Shown piece by piece: positions 56,934 through 64,000 of a DNA stretch of 64,000 nt. Position 1 is the first letter of the stretch. Each line of letters starts with the position of its first letter. This DNA comes from Marinobacter nauticus. Its GTDB lineage: Bacteria > Pseudomonadota > Gammaproteobacteria > Pseudomonadales > Oleiphilaceae. The stretch covers positions 186,001-250,000 of the forward strand of contig NZ_RBJB01000003.1 in NCBI RefSeq assembly GCF_003634635.1, in the 5' to 3' direction. Under the pieces are notes generated by a model. The model had not been told where the DNA came from and did not search any database. It worked only from the letters and a program-made list of their open reading frames with translations. The position numbers and the translations under genes are program-made.

Positions 56934-57923
56934 TTACTCCGAGAATGTATCGATAATGGTATTGAATACCGTCGCCTGCAAATCCTGCGCTTCGTTCACA
57001 AGATGATGACGACCGTCCGGTATTCTTCGTTCCTTCACTGAGGAAAATTTATTCCGGATAATCCTCAGATTGTGCTGCCAGTCTACCGTCAGATCCTTCT
57101 CACCCTGCACCACGGTGACCGGAAAATCCACCGGCCTCGCCGACTCAATGTGCGGCACCCATTGTCGCAATGCAGTCACCCAATCGACATGAACCGCTCT
57201 TGCCTGCAACGGGTCGTGTTCCCGCAGGAACCGAAGAAAGCGGGTATCGCCACTGTTCGGGCCGAATACCCGTTTCCAGCGAGTCAGGAACGGTTTGACC
57301 AGACTGTGGAGAATCTTTGCCCCCAGCCAGCCCATAGGCCTTACCAGTGGCGCCAGCAACACCACTTTGCGGAACGCCGAGGACTCCCGGTTGTGGTGGT
57401 TCGACAGCAGGTAGTCAATCAATATTGCGCCACCCGTACTCTGCCCCACTGCGTACCAGGGCCCCCGAATCTTGTCCCTGACCTTCGCCATTACTTCCGA
57501 CAGTACGGCCTGGTACTCCAGGAAACTGCCAATGGCGGCCGGCGTGCCACTCGACAATCCGTGCCCGGGCTGATCGTAGGCCAGAACATCGAAGCCTGCA
57601 CCAAGACAGCGGTCAATCAATTGGGTATACAGACCCACATGATCAAAATAACCATGCAGAATGAACACCGTGCCTTTCGGGCTGGCGCTCTCCGGCAGCC
57701 GGAAGTAATGCACCATCACTTCATGCCGCTCGGCACAGATGTACCCCTGATGGTAGACCACATCCGGATGCTCAACCCAAAGATCAAGGCCATAGAACCG
57801 GCAATACGCCTCCATCTCGGAACTCAGTTCTCGGCTGGCGGACGGATCAAACGGTTCCAGACGGTCCAGCAGGGAATGTCTGTCCCAATTCGGTATTTCT
57901 ATGGTATCTGTTTTCCAGTACAC
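56934..57923 (-). CDS. Alpha/beta hydrolase, lysophospholipase-like
   Basis: A 329 aa serine hydrolase. The oxyanion motif VFILHGYFDHVGLY is near residue 90, the AYDQPGHGLSSG block near 120 and the nucleophile elbow AVGQSTGGA (GxSxG) near 165. A late Asp (QGEKDLTVDW) and His (GRHHLVNEA) complete the likely triad. This resembles monoglyceride lipase/lysophospholipase proteins. No signal peptide is seen. It lies 57 nt upstream of the OmpA lipoprotein gene on the same strand and is divergent from a second hydrolase gene. Confidence 0.85.
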   Translation of the reverse strand: MYWKTDTIEIPNWDRHSLLDRLEPFDPSASRELSSEMEAYCRFYGLDLWVEHPDVVYHQGYICAERHEVMVHYFRLPESASPKGTVFILHGYFDHVGLYTQLIDRCLGAGFDVLAYDQPGHGLSSGTPAAIGSFLEYQAVLSEVMAKVRDKIRGPWYAVGQSTGGAILIDYLLSNHHNRESSAFRKVVLLAPLVRPMGWLGAKILHSLVKPFLTRWKRVFGPNSGDTRFLRFLREHDPLQARAVHVDWVTALRQWVPHIESARPVDFPVTVVQGEKDLTVDWQHNLRIIRNKFSSVKERRIPDGRHHLVNEAQDLQATVFNTIIDTFSE

Positions 57924-57993
57924 GTAGAGTTAAACGCCTGTCATGAATCCATAAATGCCAGTCATCCTAACGCATTCACAAGGGAGAACACAG

Positions 57994-58887
57994 ATGTTCC
58001 AGCCGCTTCTTGAGGCCGGGTTGAGAGGGACCATGCACCGTTTTGTGAAGCCCGTCCTGTCCCGGGCGTTTCCGTTATCGGTGCAGCGCCGATACACCCG
58101 GGAAGCTTATCGAACATCCTACCCGCCTAAAGACGTCAGTTTCGCGTGGGAAGACCTGGGCGATGTACCGGTGCTGCGCGCCTCCCCGGAAGACCGTTCT
58201 GGCGGCACCGTGCTGTATTTTCACGGCGGAGGCTATGTTATGGGCTCTGCCGATACCCACCGGGGCATTGCCGGCCATCTGGCCAAATTCTCTGGCTGCG
58301 ACGTACTGATCCCGGACTACCGGCTGGCGCCGGAGCATCCGTTTCCAGCCGCGCCGGACGATGCCGAAGCCGTATATCTGGCCTTGATCAACCAGGGGGT
58401 AAGCCCCGGCTCCATTGCCCTGGCCGGAGATTCCGCCGGCGGCGGTCTGTCGGTGGTACTGGCCATGCGATTGCGCGACCACGGTCATCCACTGCCCTCA
58501 TCCGTCACCTGCTTCTCGCCCTGGACAGATCTGTCAGAAAAGGATCTTTACACTCCGGAATGTGAACCGGTCCTGCACGCTGCCTGGACCTTCAAAGCCG
58601 CGAAAATGTATGCCAACGGCGTACCTTTGACGCACCCGCTGGTGTCGCCGGTCTACGGTGACCTGAGTGGCCTGCCTCCCCTGCTGATTCAGGTCGGAAG
58701 CCAGGAAGTTCTGCTCAACGACGCCCGTCGATTGGCGGAGGCGGCCAAACAGGAACACGTGGAAACCACGCTGGAGATCTACAACAATCTCTGGCATGTA
58801 TTCCAGGTGCACGCCGCGCAGCTTGACCGGGCCAGAGACGCTCTGGCCGTTGCCGGGCGTCACATCAGGCATCATCTTCAAGCCTGA
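57994..58887 (+). CDS. HSL-family alpha/beta hydrolase (esterase/lipase)
   Basis: A 297 aa esterase of the hormone-sensitive-lipase family (bacterial family IV). The HGGG oxyanion motif in [13 protein letters not shown], the [16 protein letters not shown] block and the nucleophile GDSAGGGL are classic. The Asp/His of the triad are near the C terminus ([11 protein letters not shown] and NLWHVFQ). I chose the ATG at 57994 because GGGAGA lies just upstream. The stop overlaps the convergent GIY-YIG gene by 23 nt. It likely acts on medium-chain esters; a PHA or lipid role cannot be told. Confidence 0.9.
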   Translation: MFQPLLEAGLRGTMHRFVKPVLSRAFPLSVQRRYTREAYRTSYPPKDVSFAWEDLGDVPVLRASPEDRSGGTVLYFHGGGYVMGSADTHRGIAGHLAKFSGCDVLIPDYRLAPEHPFPAAPDDAEAVYLALINQGVSPGSIALAGDSAGGGLSVVLAMRLRDHGHPLPSSVTCFSPWTDLSEKDLYTPECEPVLHAAWTFKAAKMYANGVPLTHPLVSPVYGDLSGLPPLLIQVGSQEVLLNDARRLAEAAKQEHVETTLEIYNNLWHVFQVHAAQLDRARDALAVAGRHIRHHLQA

Positions 58888-59143
58888 CGACACCCCGGAT
58901 CAAAGCTTCCTTTCGAACCTTGGGCCAGCGCTTGACCTGCCATTCCAGTCGGGAGGCGCGGCTCCTGTCGCCGGCAGGTACATGGAACTCCAGGGTTAAC
59001 GGCCCTTTACCTCTCAGGCTCCGGGCACCTTTAGGTGCCCCCGCCTGATGCTCGGCAAACCGCCGCTCCACATCTGTGGCAATTCCGGTGTAGAGGCTAC
59101 CCGATGCGGTGCGAACAAGGTACAGATACCAGTTCTCAGCCAT
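58865..59143 (-). CDS. GIY-YIG domain protein (YhbQ-like)
   Basis: A 92 aa single-domain GIY-YIG protein. The signature is [20 protein letters not shown], followed by ERRFAEHQ with the conserved Arg/His region, and a Glu ([11 protein letters not shown]) fits the metal site. YhbQ-type proteins have been linked to DNA damage responses in E. coli. The start overlaps the stop of the DMT transporter gene by 8 nt (ATGGCTGA), so it is the last gene of a four-gene overlapping operon. Confidence 0.9.
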   Translation of the reverse strand: MAENWYLYLVRTASGSLYTGIATDVERRFAEHQAGAPKGARSLRGKGPLTLEFHVPAGDRSRASRLEWQVKRWPKVRKEALIRGVVRLEDDA

Positions 59144-60041
59144 GGTTCAACGCCTGCTCCCGGTCACGGACTTTCTTCTGCTGCAGCCATAATCCCGCAA
59201 TGATCAGCACCAGCCCGACGTAGGTCGAGGTGAGAATAACTTCGCCCAGAATGAAGTAGATAAACACCAGGGACAGAAAAGGCGAGATAAAAATCAGATT
59301 GCTCACTTTCGAGGTGTTTTCTGCTTTTTTCATGGCCTGGGACCACAGCACAAAGGCTATGCCCATTTCAAAAACGCCGACGTAAACCGCAGCGGCCATC
59401 GAACTCCCGACCGGCATGACCAACCCCGCCGTCTGCCAGCACACCAGCACAATGACCGGCAGTCCAAATAGAAAATTCAGAAACAGGCCAACCACCGGGT
59501 CCCGGGTATCCCGGGTGGCAATAATCCAGTAAGACGCCCAAACCAGCGTGCTGCCCAACGCCAGCGAGACACCGAGCGGGTCCGAGAATGAGAGCGAGGT
59601 TACCGCACCGCGGGTGGCGATCACTACCACTCCGGCGTAACACACCAACCCCGCCAGAATATCGATCCTGCGCAGTTTCTGCCCCAGAAACGGCACCGAC
59701 AGATAGGCCAGCACCAGTGCCCAGGTGTAGTTCAGAGGCTGGGCCTCCTGGGCGGGCAGACGGTCGAACGCGCCAAACAGCAGAAAGTAATACAGACAGG
59801 GATTGATCAGCCCCATCAGCATGGACTGCAGGTATTGGCCACGCCGCAAACGGAACACCAGTCCCCAGCGCCCCTGTAGCATGAGGATAGCCGCCATCAC
59901 GACGATGGATGCGGTACAGGCCACCAGCAGCATCTGAACCGGCGCAAGATCCGCCAGTGACAATTTGAAGGCGGTAGCAACGGTCGACCACAGCAGCACC
60001 GTGGCAAGGCCGTACATCATGGCCTGTTTCTGATCAGTCAT
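59136..60041 (-). CDS. EamA-type drug/metabolite (DMT) transporter
   Basis: A 301 aa inner-membrane protein with ten predicted helices in two EamA repeats. It begins [21 protein letters not shown] chose the ATG at 60039-60041 because GGAG lies 7 nt upstream; the 400 aa frame starting at 60338 runs through the coding region of the response regulator. Its start overlaps the regulator stop by 8 nt. DMT proteins mostly export small metabolites; the substrate is unknown. Co-translation with a two-component system suggests a shared stimulus. Confidence 0.9.
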   Translation of the reverse strand: MTDQKQAMMYGLATVLLWSTVATAFKLSLADLAPVQMLLVACTASIVVMAAILMLQGRWGLVFRLRRGQYLQSMLMGLINPCLYYFLLFGAFDRLPAQEAQPLNYTWALVLAYLSVPFLGQKLRRIDILAGLVCYAGVVVIATRGAVTSLSFSDPLGVSLALGSTLVWASYWIIATRDTRDPVVGLFLNFLFGLPVIVLVCWQTAGLVMPVGSSMAAAVYVGVFEMGIAFVLWSQAMKKAENTSKVSNLIFISPFLSLVFIYFILGEVILTSTYVGLVLIIAGLWLQQKKVRDREQALNHG

Positions 60042-61419
60042 GCCCATGCTCCAAATCCGACTCCAGCCAGCGATACAGTGTTCTGCGATTAATGCCGAGT
60101 ATCTGGGCCGCCCGGCGTTTATTACTATCAACGGCAGCCATGACCCGGCGCACGTAATCCTGCTGGAGCATCTCCAAGGTGGGCCATTCGGAAAGTTTCC
60201 CGGGCGAAGCGGCAACGGCAGCCTGAACAATCCCGCCCTGGCGCTTCCGGATGCGTTCGGGCAAATGCTCGGGCTGTATGGTATCGCTTTCACAAAAAGT
60301 GACCGCCCTCTCAATCGCACTGGACAGCTCACGCACATTGCCCGGAAACGGATAATCGCGGAGTATCCTTAACGTGACGTCACTGAACTTCAGGAACCCC
60401 CGGCTGTGACGACGTGCTGCCTCACCCAGAAAATGCATGGCCAGCAATTCAACATCCTCATCCCGCTCCCTCAGGGGAGGCACCGTTAACGACAGGGTTT
60501 CGAGACGATAATACAGGTCTTCGCGGAAATGGCCCTGCTCAACAGCCCGAAGCAAATCCACATGCGTTGCCGCCAGAATGCGAACATCCACCATTTCCTC
60601 ATGGTCAGCCCCCACTGGTTTGATGCAGCCCTCCTGCAACACCCGAAGCAGTTTGGCTTGCAGCGCCAATGGCATTTCACCAATCTCGTCCAGCAGCAAG
60701 GTGCCACCGTTCGCCTCTGCAAACAGCCCCCTACGGGCCTGCCGTGCACCGGTAAAAGCACCAGCCTCGTGACCGAAGAATTCACTTTCCATCAAGTCTG
60801 GCGGTATACCGGCACAATTCACCGCAAGGAACGGCCGTGCTGAGCGCTCACTTTGCTGGTGGATTGCCCTCGCAACCAGTTCTTTCCCGGTTCCACTTTC
60901 GCCATTAATCAGAACCGCGGCCTGACTGCGGGCAACCTGGCGAATGTCTGACCTGAGGCGATCCATCATCGCACTGCCGCCGATCAAGCCCATGTTTTCA
61001 TCGCCGCCGCGCCCGGACTGATATTCCGCCAACTGCCGGTTCAGATCTGCCTGGGCCAGCAACCGTTTGATCTTTAACCGGAGATGATCCGTTGAGAGCG
61101 GCTTGGTCAGAAAATCATCAGCGCCGGCCTTCAAAGCATCGACCGCCTGGTCCACCGTCCCAAACGCGGTAATCACGATAAAGGGAATACCTGGATGCTC
61201 GGCCTGCTGAAGCGACAGAATCTCCAGACCGTCACCATCGGGCAAGCGCAGATCCGACACGATCAGGCCCGGGCGTTCGTCTGTCAGAGCAGTCCGCGCC
61301 TCGGCCACCATACTGACCCTGCGTACGCGGTAACCATCCACTTCCAACTCCTCCATCAGCAGCTGGCCAAGGCTGGCGTCATCTTCTACCAGCAAGATGG
61401 TTACAGGCCGGCTGCTCAT
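60034..61419 (-). CDS. Sigma54-dependent response regulator (NtrC/DctD type)
   Basis: A 461 aa activator. The receiver domain (about 5-115) has the phosphorylation Asp in LIVSDLRLPDGDG and the Lys in FLTKPL. The AAA+ domain has Walker A GESGTGKE, the sigma54-contact loop GAFTGA intact, and Walker B GGTLLLDEIGEM. A Fis-type helix-turn-helix (NKRRAAQILGINRRTLYRWL) ends the protein. The chosen ATG at 61417-61419 (MSSRPVTILL) overlaps the kinase stop by 4 nt. It likely binds the TGCCAC half-sites at 62922-62944. Confidence 0.93.
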   Translation of the reverse strand: MSSRPVTILLVEDDASLGQLLMEELEVDGYRVRRVSMVAEARTALTDERPGLIVSDLRLPDGDGLEILSLQQAEHPGIPFIVITAFGTVDQAVDALKAGADDFLTKPLSTDHLRLKIKRLLAQADLNRQLAEYQSGRGGDENMGLIGGSAMMDRLRSDIRQVARSQAAVLINGESGTGKELVARAIHQQSERSARPFLAVNCAGIPPDLMESEFFGHEAGAFTGARQARRGLFAEANGGTLLLDEIGEMPLALQAKLLRVLQEGCIKPVGADHEEMVDVRILAATHVDLLRAVEQGHFREDLYYRLETLSLTVPPLRERDEDVELLAMHFLGEAARRHSRGFLKFSDVTLRILRDYPFPGNVRELSSAIERAVTFCESDTIQPEHLPERIRKRQGGIVQAAVAASPGKLSEWPTLEMLQQDYVRRVMAAVDSNKRRAAQILGINRRTLYRWLESDLEHGHD

Positions 61420-62888
61420 TGGCCCACCTCTTTCGGAAAATACAGCGCCATACCACAACCACCCAACTCGCTATCAATCACCTCAACGGATCCCCCATGT
61501 TCTTTCATGACACTCTGAACCACTGCCAGCCCTAACCCTGTGCCTTCGCCGGCCGGGCGGGTGCTGAAGAACGGCTCGAAAACCCTGGCGTGATGCTCCG
61601 CCGGTATACCAGGGCCATCGTCCTCGACCCGGAACACCCAAAACTCCCCGGTCTCGCCGACAGAGAGCGCGACCTGTTTCCGGCCAGCCTGACAGGCATT
61701 TCTCACCACATTCAGACACGCCAGGCCAACCCGGAGCGGCTCTGCCCGTGTCGGCATCGGCCTGTCAAAAGCGTCGGCTTGCAGCGAAACCGCCTGGCAG
61801 CGCCTGTCTTCACGGGCGCGGGTAACGACGTCCTCGAGAATGTCTGCCAGGTTTACGGGTCGCCGGGACTCGGGCACATGCCGGAAACAGTCCAGCAGTT
61901 GCTGGATAATCATGGTCATCCGGTCCACCTGATGTTCGATATCATCCAGATGCCGTTGCTGCTCCTGCTCCAGCCCGGCCCTGGCCAGAATGCGGGCCCG
62001 GCCCTGAATAACGTTCAGAGGCGCCCCCAGTTCGTGAGCTACCCCGCCTGCGACCCGGCCAATCATCGCCACTTTCTCCTGGTATTCCAGCTGTTCTGCC
62101 AGCGCCCGTTCCCGGGCAATCCTGTCTTCGATTTCGGCCTCGGCCTCGGCCATTCGTTCGCCCAGAGCACGAATGCCCTGCTGAATCTGACGCAGCTCCT
62201 GTGGCCCTGCCCCCGGTGTCTCCAACCGCCAGGCGCCCGGTTGCAGAGAGGCCATGCTCTCCAGCAAACGGTTCACATGTCGCCCCACGGTGCGGTAATG
62301 CCCCAGAACGACAACGAGGATGATGGTGGCCGCAATCATCGACCAGATCACCACTGCCCACCAACGGCTGGTGGCTACCAGATCATGGAAATCACTGCGT
62401 TGCCGCGTTACCTGCAACAAACCCTGAATCCGCCCGTCTTCCGCAACCAGCGGCGTGAACTGGGAAAACACCGACTCGCCATCCACCCAACGAAACGCGC
62501 CCCCGAGCTCACCACTGGCGATTGCCTTTTCGGCGCTGGCGCTATTGGTGACATCGGAGTCAGCAACACCGAGACTGGCCACCCGGTCACCCTCTGCGTC
62601 AAACACCGAGGCCCCGGAAATGCGCCCGATCTGGAAGATGGATTTCAGGGATTCGCCCAGGACCAGTTCATCGCTTTCGGCCAGCGCCTTACTCACCGGC
62701 CCGCTGACCGCTCGCGCCACCAGTTCCAGGTCTTCACGAAGGCGATCGTTCAGAGCGCGCTCTACCGCCCCCATGCCAATGTAGATAGCAATGCCACTGA
62801 ACAGCAGCAGCGGCACTACAATACTGAGCACCAACGTTAATTGCAGCGACCGGAACAGTGCTCCCACCCGTTTTCCCATCAACGCCAT
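61416..62888 (-). CDS. Membrane sensor histidine kinase
   Basis: A 490 aa kinase. TM1 is at about 15-38, followed by a periplasmic or extracytoplasmic sensor region of about 145 residues (to about 178), then TM2 (WWAVVIWSMIAATIILVVVL) and a coiled coil. The phosphoacceptor H-box is GGVAHELGAPLNVIQG. ATPase boxes are VRNACQAG, VEDDGPGIPAEH and GEGTGLGLAVVQSV. The layout resembles DctB/NtrB-class kinases paired with sigma54 activators. The start is uncertain: ATG at 62888, or GTG at 62897. Its stop overlaps the regulator start by ATGA. Confidence 0.9.
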   Translation of the reverse strand: MALMGKRVGALFRSLQLTLVLSIVVPLLLFSGIAIYIGMGAVERALNDRLREDLELVARAVSGPVSKALAESDELVLGESLKSIFQIGRISGASVFDAEGDRVASLGVADSDVTNSASAEKAIASGELGGAFRWVDGESVFSQFTPLVAEDGRIQGLLQVTRQRSDFHDLVATSRWWAVVIWSMIAATIILVVVLGHYRTVGRHVNRLLESMASLQPGAWRLETPGAGPQELRQIQQGIRALGERMAEAEAEIEDRIARERALAEQLEYQEKVAMIGRVAGGVAHELGAPLNVIQGRARILARAGLEQEQQRHLDDIEHQVDRMTMIIQQLLDCFRHVPESRRPVNLADILEDVVTRAREDRRCQAVSLQADAFDRPMPTRAEPLRVGLACLNVVRNACQAGRKQVALSVGETGEFWVFRVEDDGPGIPAEHHARVFEPFFSTRPAGEGTGLGLAVVQSVMKEHGGSVEVIDSELGGCGMALYFPKEVGQ

Positions 62889-62921
62889 AAACACCACTCT
62901 GCAGAAATGTCACAGCCTTTC

Positions 62922-62944
62922 TGCCACATGTGGCATTTTGCCAC
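62922..62944. promoter_or_regulatory. Candidate enhancer site: three TGCCAC half-sites
   Basis: TGCCAC-AT-GTGGCA (62922-62935) is a perfect 14 bp palindrome, and a third half-site TGCCAC (62939-62944) follows after TTT. It lies about 34 nt upstream of the kinase gene and is centred about 114 nt upstream of the predicted start of the sigma54 promoter on the other strand. That is the usual place for an NtrC-type enhancer. The binding protein is inferred to be the neighbouring regulator. Confidence 0.55.
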
Positions 62945-63021
62945 AAGACAGATTACTGAGCTTTAACCATAGAGCATCCATAAACTACTGTTTTTATTGC
63001 CTTTATAGAGAAATTAAAACC

Positions 63022-63037
63022 TGGCACGGGAATCGCT
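63022..63037 (+). promoter_or_regulatory. Candidate sigma54 promoter upstream of the DUF4168 gene
   Basis: TGGCAC (63022-63027), GGGAA spacer and TCGCT (63033-63037) match TGGCAC-N5-TTGCW with one mismatch. The GG and GC dinucleotides are exactly 10 nt apart, as sigma54 requires. The transcript would start near 63048, leaving a leader of about 60 nt before the DUF4168 ATG. Confidence 0.6.
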
Positions 63038-63109
63038 ATTGTCACATCGACATTCACAAGTTTGTGGCTGGACGACCGAGCCGGCCTCATTAAAACCAGG
63101 AGTAAAGCT

Positions 63110-63499
63110 ATGAACAAACTGCTTGTATCCATCACCGCATCTCTGGCACTGCTGGCAACCGCACCGGTGATAGCACAACAGAACCCGGCCCCGGCCGAAC
63201 AGGGCTCGGGTTACAGCAACCCCGCCGCCGCAGGCAGCCAAAGCACCAATTACAGCGATGCTGAGCTGAAACAATTCATTGAGGCACAATCCGGTGTTAT
63301 GGAAGTGCGAGAGGAATACATCGAGAAGATCGAATCAGCCGAGTCTCAGCAGAAGGCCCAGGAACTGCAGATGGAAGCCAATGATGAAATGGTCTCGGTG
63401 ATCGAAGACGTGGGTATCGATATCCCCACCTATAACGCCATTGCCACCGCTTACAGCAGTGAGCCGAAGGTACGCAACCGCGTTGACGCTCTGATGTAA
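63110..63499 (+). CDS. Secreted DUF4168-family protein
   Basis: A 129 aa exported protein. The signal peptide (MNKLLVSITASLALLATAPV, cleavage after AQQ or IAQ) is followed by a Pro/Gly/Ser/Asn-rich stretch and a DUF4168 helical domain beginning YSDAELKQFIEAQSGVMEVR. The C-terminal block is DIPTYNAIATAYSSEPKVRNRV. I chose the ATG at 63110 since AGGAG lies 7 nt upstream; upstream codons do not look coding. Function is unknown. Transcription is probably from the sigma54 promoter at 63022, under control of the divergent two-component system. Confidence 0.9.
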   Translation: MNKLLVSITASLALLATAPVIAQQNPAPAEQGSGYSNPAAAGSQSTNYSDAELKQFIEAQSGVMEVREEYIEKIESAESQQKAQELQMEANDEMVSVIEDVGIDIPTYNAIATAYSSEPKVRNRVDALM

Positions 63500-63525
63500 A
63501 TTTCCTGCATCCGGTTCGTCGTCTG

Positions 63526-63549
63526 GCCCCGCTTCGGCGGGGCTTTTTT
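63526..63549 (+). terminator. Intrinsic terminator after the DUF4168 gene
   Basis: GCCCCGC (63526-63532), UUCG-type tetraloop TTCG and GCGGGGC (63537-63543) form a perfect stem, followed by TTTTTT. It shows the DUF4168 transcript is monocistronic. Confidence 0.95.
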
Positions 63550-63654
63550 GTGGCTGTTCGTCTGGCGTTTACACATCGGCCTTTTCTCCTCGGTCTGTTG
63601 TGTTACCTTTTCCCTCTAGACTCAAATGCGCCGGATTCTGGAGCCCTGAATACA

Positions 63655-64000
63655 ATGACCAAACGCCACCCGCTTCTCAGCTTCAGCCTCGTTGCCACTG
63701 CGGCAGTGATGCTGCTGACCGGCTGCTCCGACAATGGCTCCTCGTCAGCCGCGCAGAGTTCGGCGGACGGCAAACCAGAGTATCCGGTCACCTGGCGCTT
63801 TGCCCTGGAAGAGATTGAAGGCAGTGTTCAGCATCTTTACGCACAGCAGTTCAGGGAACAGGTCGAAGCGCTGTCTGGTGGAAGGATTGAGGTCGATGTC
63901 TTTCCTTATGGCTCTTTGGGCACCTCGGCCCAACTGACAGAACTGACTCGCAACGGCTCAGTCAACCTGGCCTTTGCCTCGCCCGGCCACCTGGCCGATA
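63655..64000 (+). CDS. TRAP transporter substrate-binding lipoprotein DctP-like (3' partial)
   Basis: Open from ATG 63655 to the window end (115 codons visible). The signal peptide ends in lipobox LLTGC near residue 24. The mature part begins a DctP-type fold: YPVTWRFALEEIEGSVQHLY, ALSGGRIEVDVFPYGSLG and SVNLAFASPGHLAD match the start of TRAP binding proteins. GGAG lies 11 nt before the ATG. A lipid anchor is less common than a cleaved signal in DctP proteins. The permease genes would be expected to the right of the window. It is unrelated in sequence to the TRAP binding protein at 30.4 kb. Confidence 0.88.
   Translation, partial: MTKRHPLLSFSLVATAAVMLLTGCSDNGSSSAAQSSADGKPEYPVTWRFALEEIEGSVQHLYAQQFREQVEALSGGRIEVDVFPYGSLGTSAQLTELTRNGSVNLAFASPGHLAD

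Noticed and set aside
59136-60338. 400-codon version of the DMT transporter
   Set aside because: The first 99 codons lie within the response regulator coding sequence and do not look like a membrane protein; an internal ATG with a good ribosome binding site gives the normal 301 aa.
62930-62944. GTGGCATTTTGCCAC as a sigma54 promoter
   Set aside because: GG and GC are only 6 nt apart instead of 10; it is better read as a half-site pair of a regulator-binding site.

Overview
The window reads as a gamma-proteobacterial chromosome segment, most likely Marinobacter or a close relative. It is GC-rich and dense, with Pseudomonas-like gene families and no rRNA, tRNA, phage or IS gene. The first 25 kb follows the order I remember for the PA4950-PA4967 region of Pseudomonas aeruginosa (queG, orn, rsgA, motB/motA, psd, a PilZ gene, fimX, serB, parC, parE), interrupted by the efp/epmA/epmB elongation-factor-P module, a chemoreceptor, YceI, cytochrome b561, an EAL phosphodiesterase and an SLC13 permease.

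From 25 to 32.5 kb, all on the minus strand, are a lipoprotein subtilisin overlapping a PrcB-like lipoprotein gene, and a three-gene TRAP-type cluster (TatT-like lipoprotein, binding protein, fused permease). From 32.8 to 45.2 kb is a complete acyclic terpene utilisation cluster: divergent atuR, then atuABCDEFGH in the P. aeruginosa order, for citronellol/geraniol breakdown through geranyl-CoA carboxylase.

The atu junctions hold the most unusual feature of the window: five copies of a structured repeat. Each has a 52-54 nt conserved core that folds into two small hairpins, enclosed by 20-28 bp arms that differ between copies yet are complementary to each other. Nearby genes show strong local third-codon strand skews.

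From 45.6 to 58.9 kb are mixed housekeeping and salvage genes: quinone oxidoreductase, a tail-anchored BLUF photoreceptor, a TRIC channel, NCS2 permease plus apt, an FAH hydrolase, an ABC1 kinase, a sirtuin lacking zinc cysteines that overlaps a D-2-hydroxyglutarate dehydrogenase-like gene, divergent serA, an OmpA lipoprotein and two hydrolases. The last 5 kb holds a four-gene overlapping operon (histidine kinase, sigma54 activator, DMT transporter, GIY-YIG protein). It is divergent from a DUF4168 gene that has a plausible sigma54 promoter and an upstream activator site. A TRAP binding-protein gene runs off the right edge.

A second small item is a 15-codon micro-gene at 19.67 kb with a strong ribosome binding site and its own terminator. 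Family and synteny statements come from memory; no search was run.
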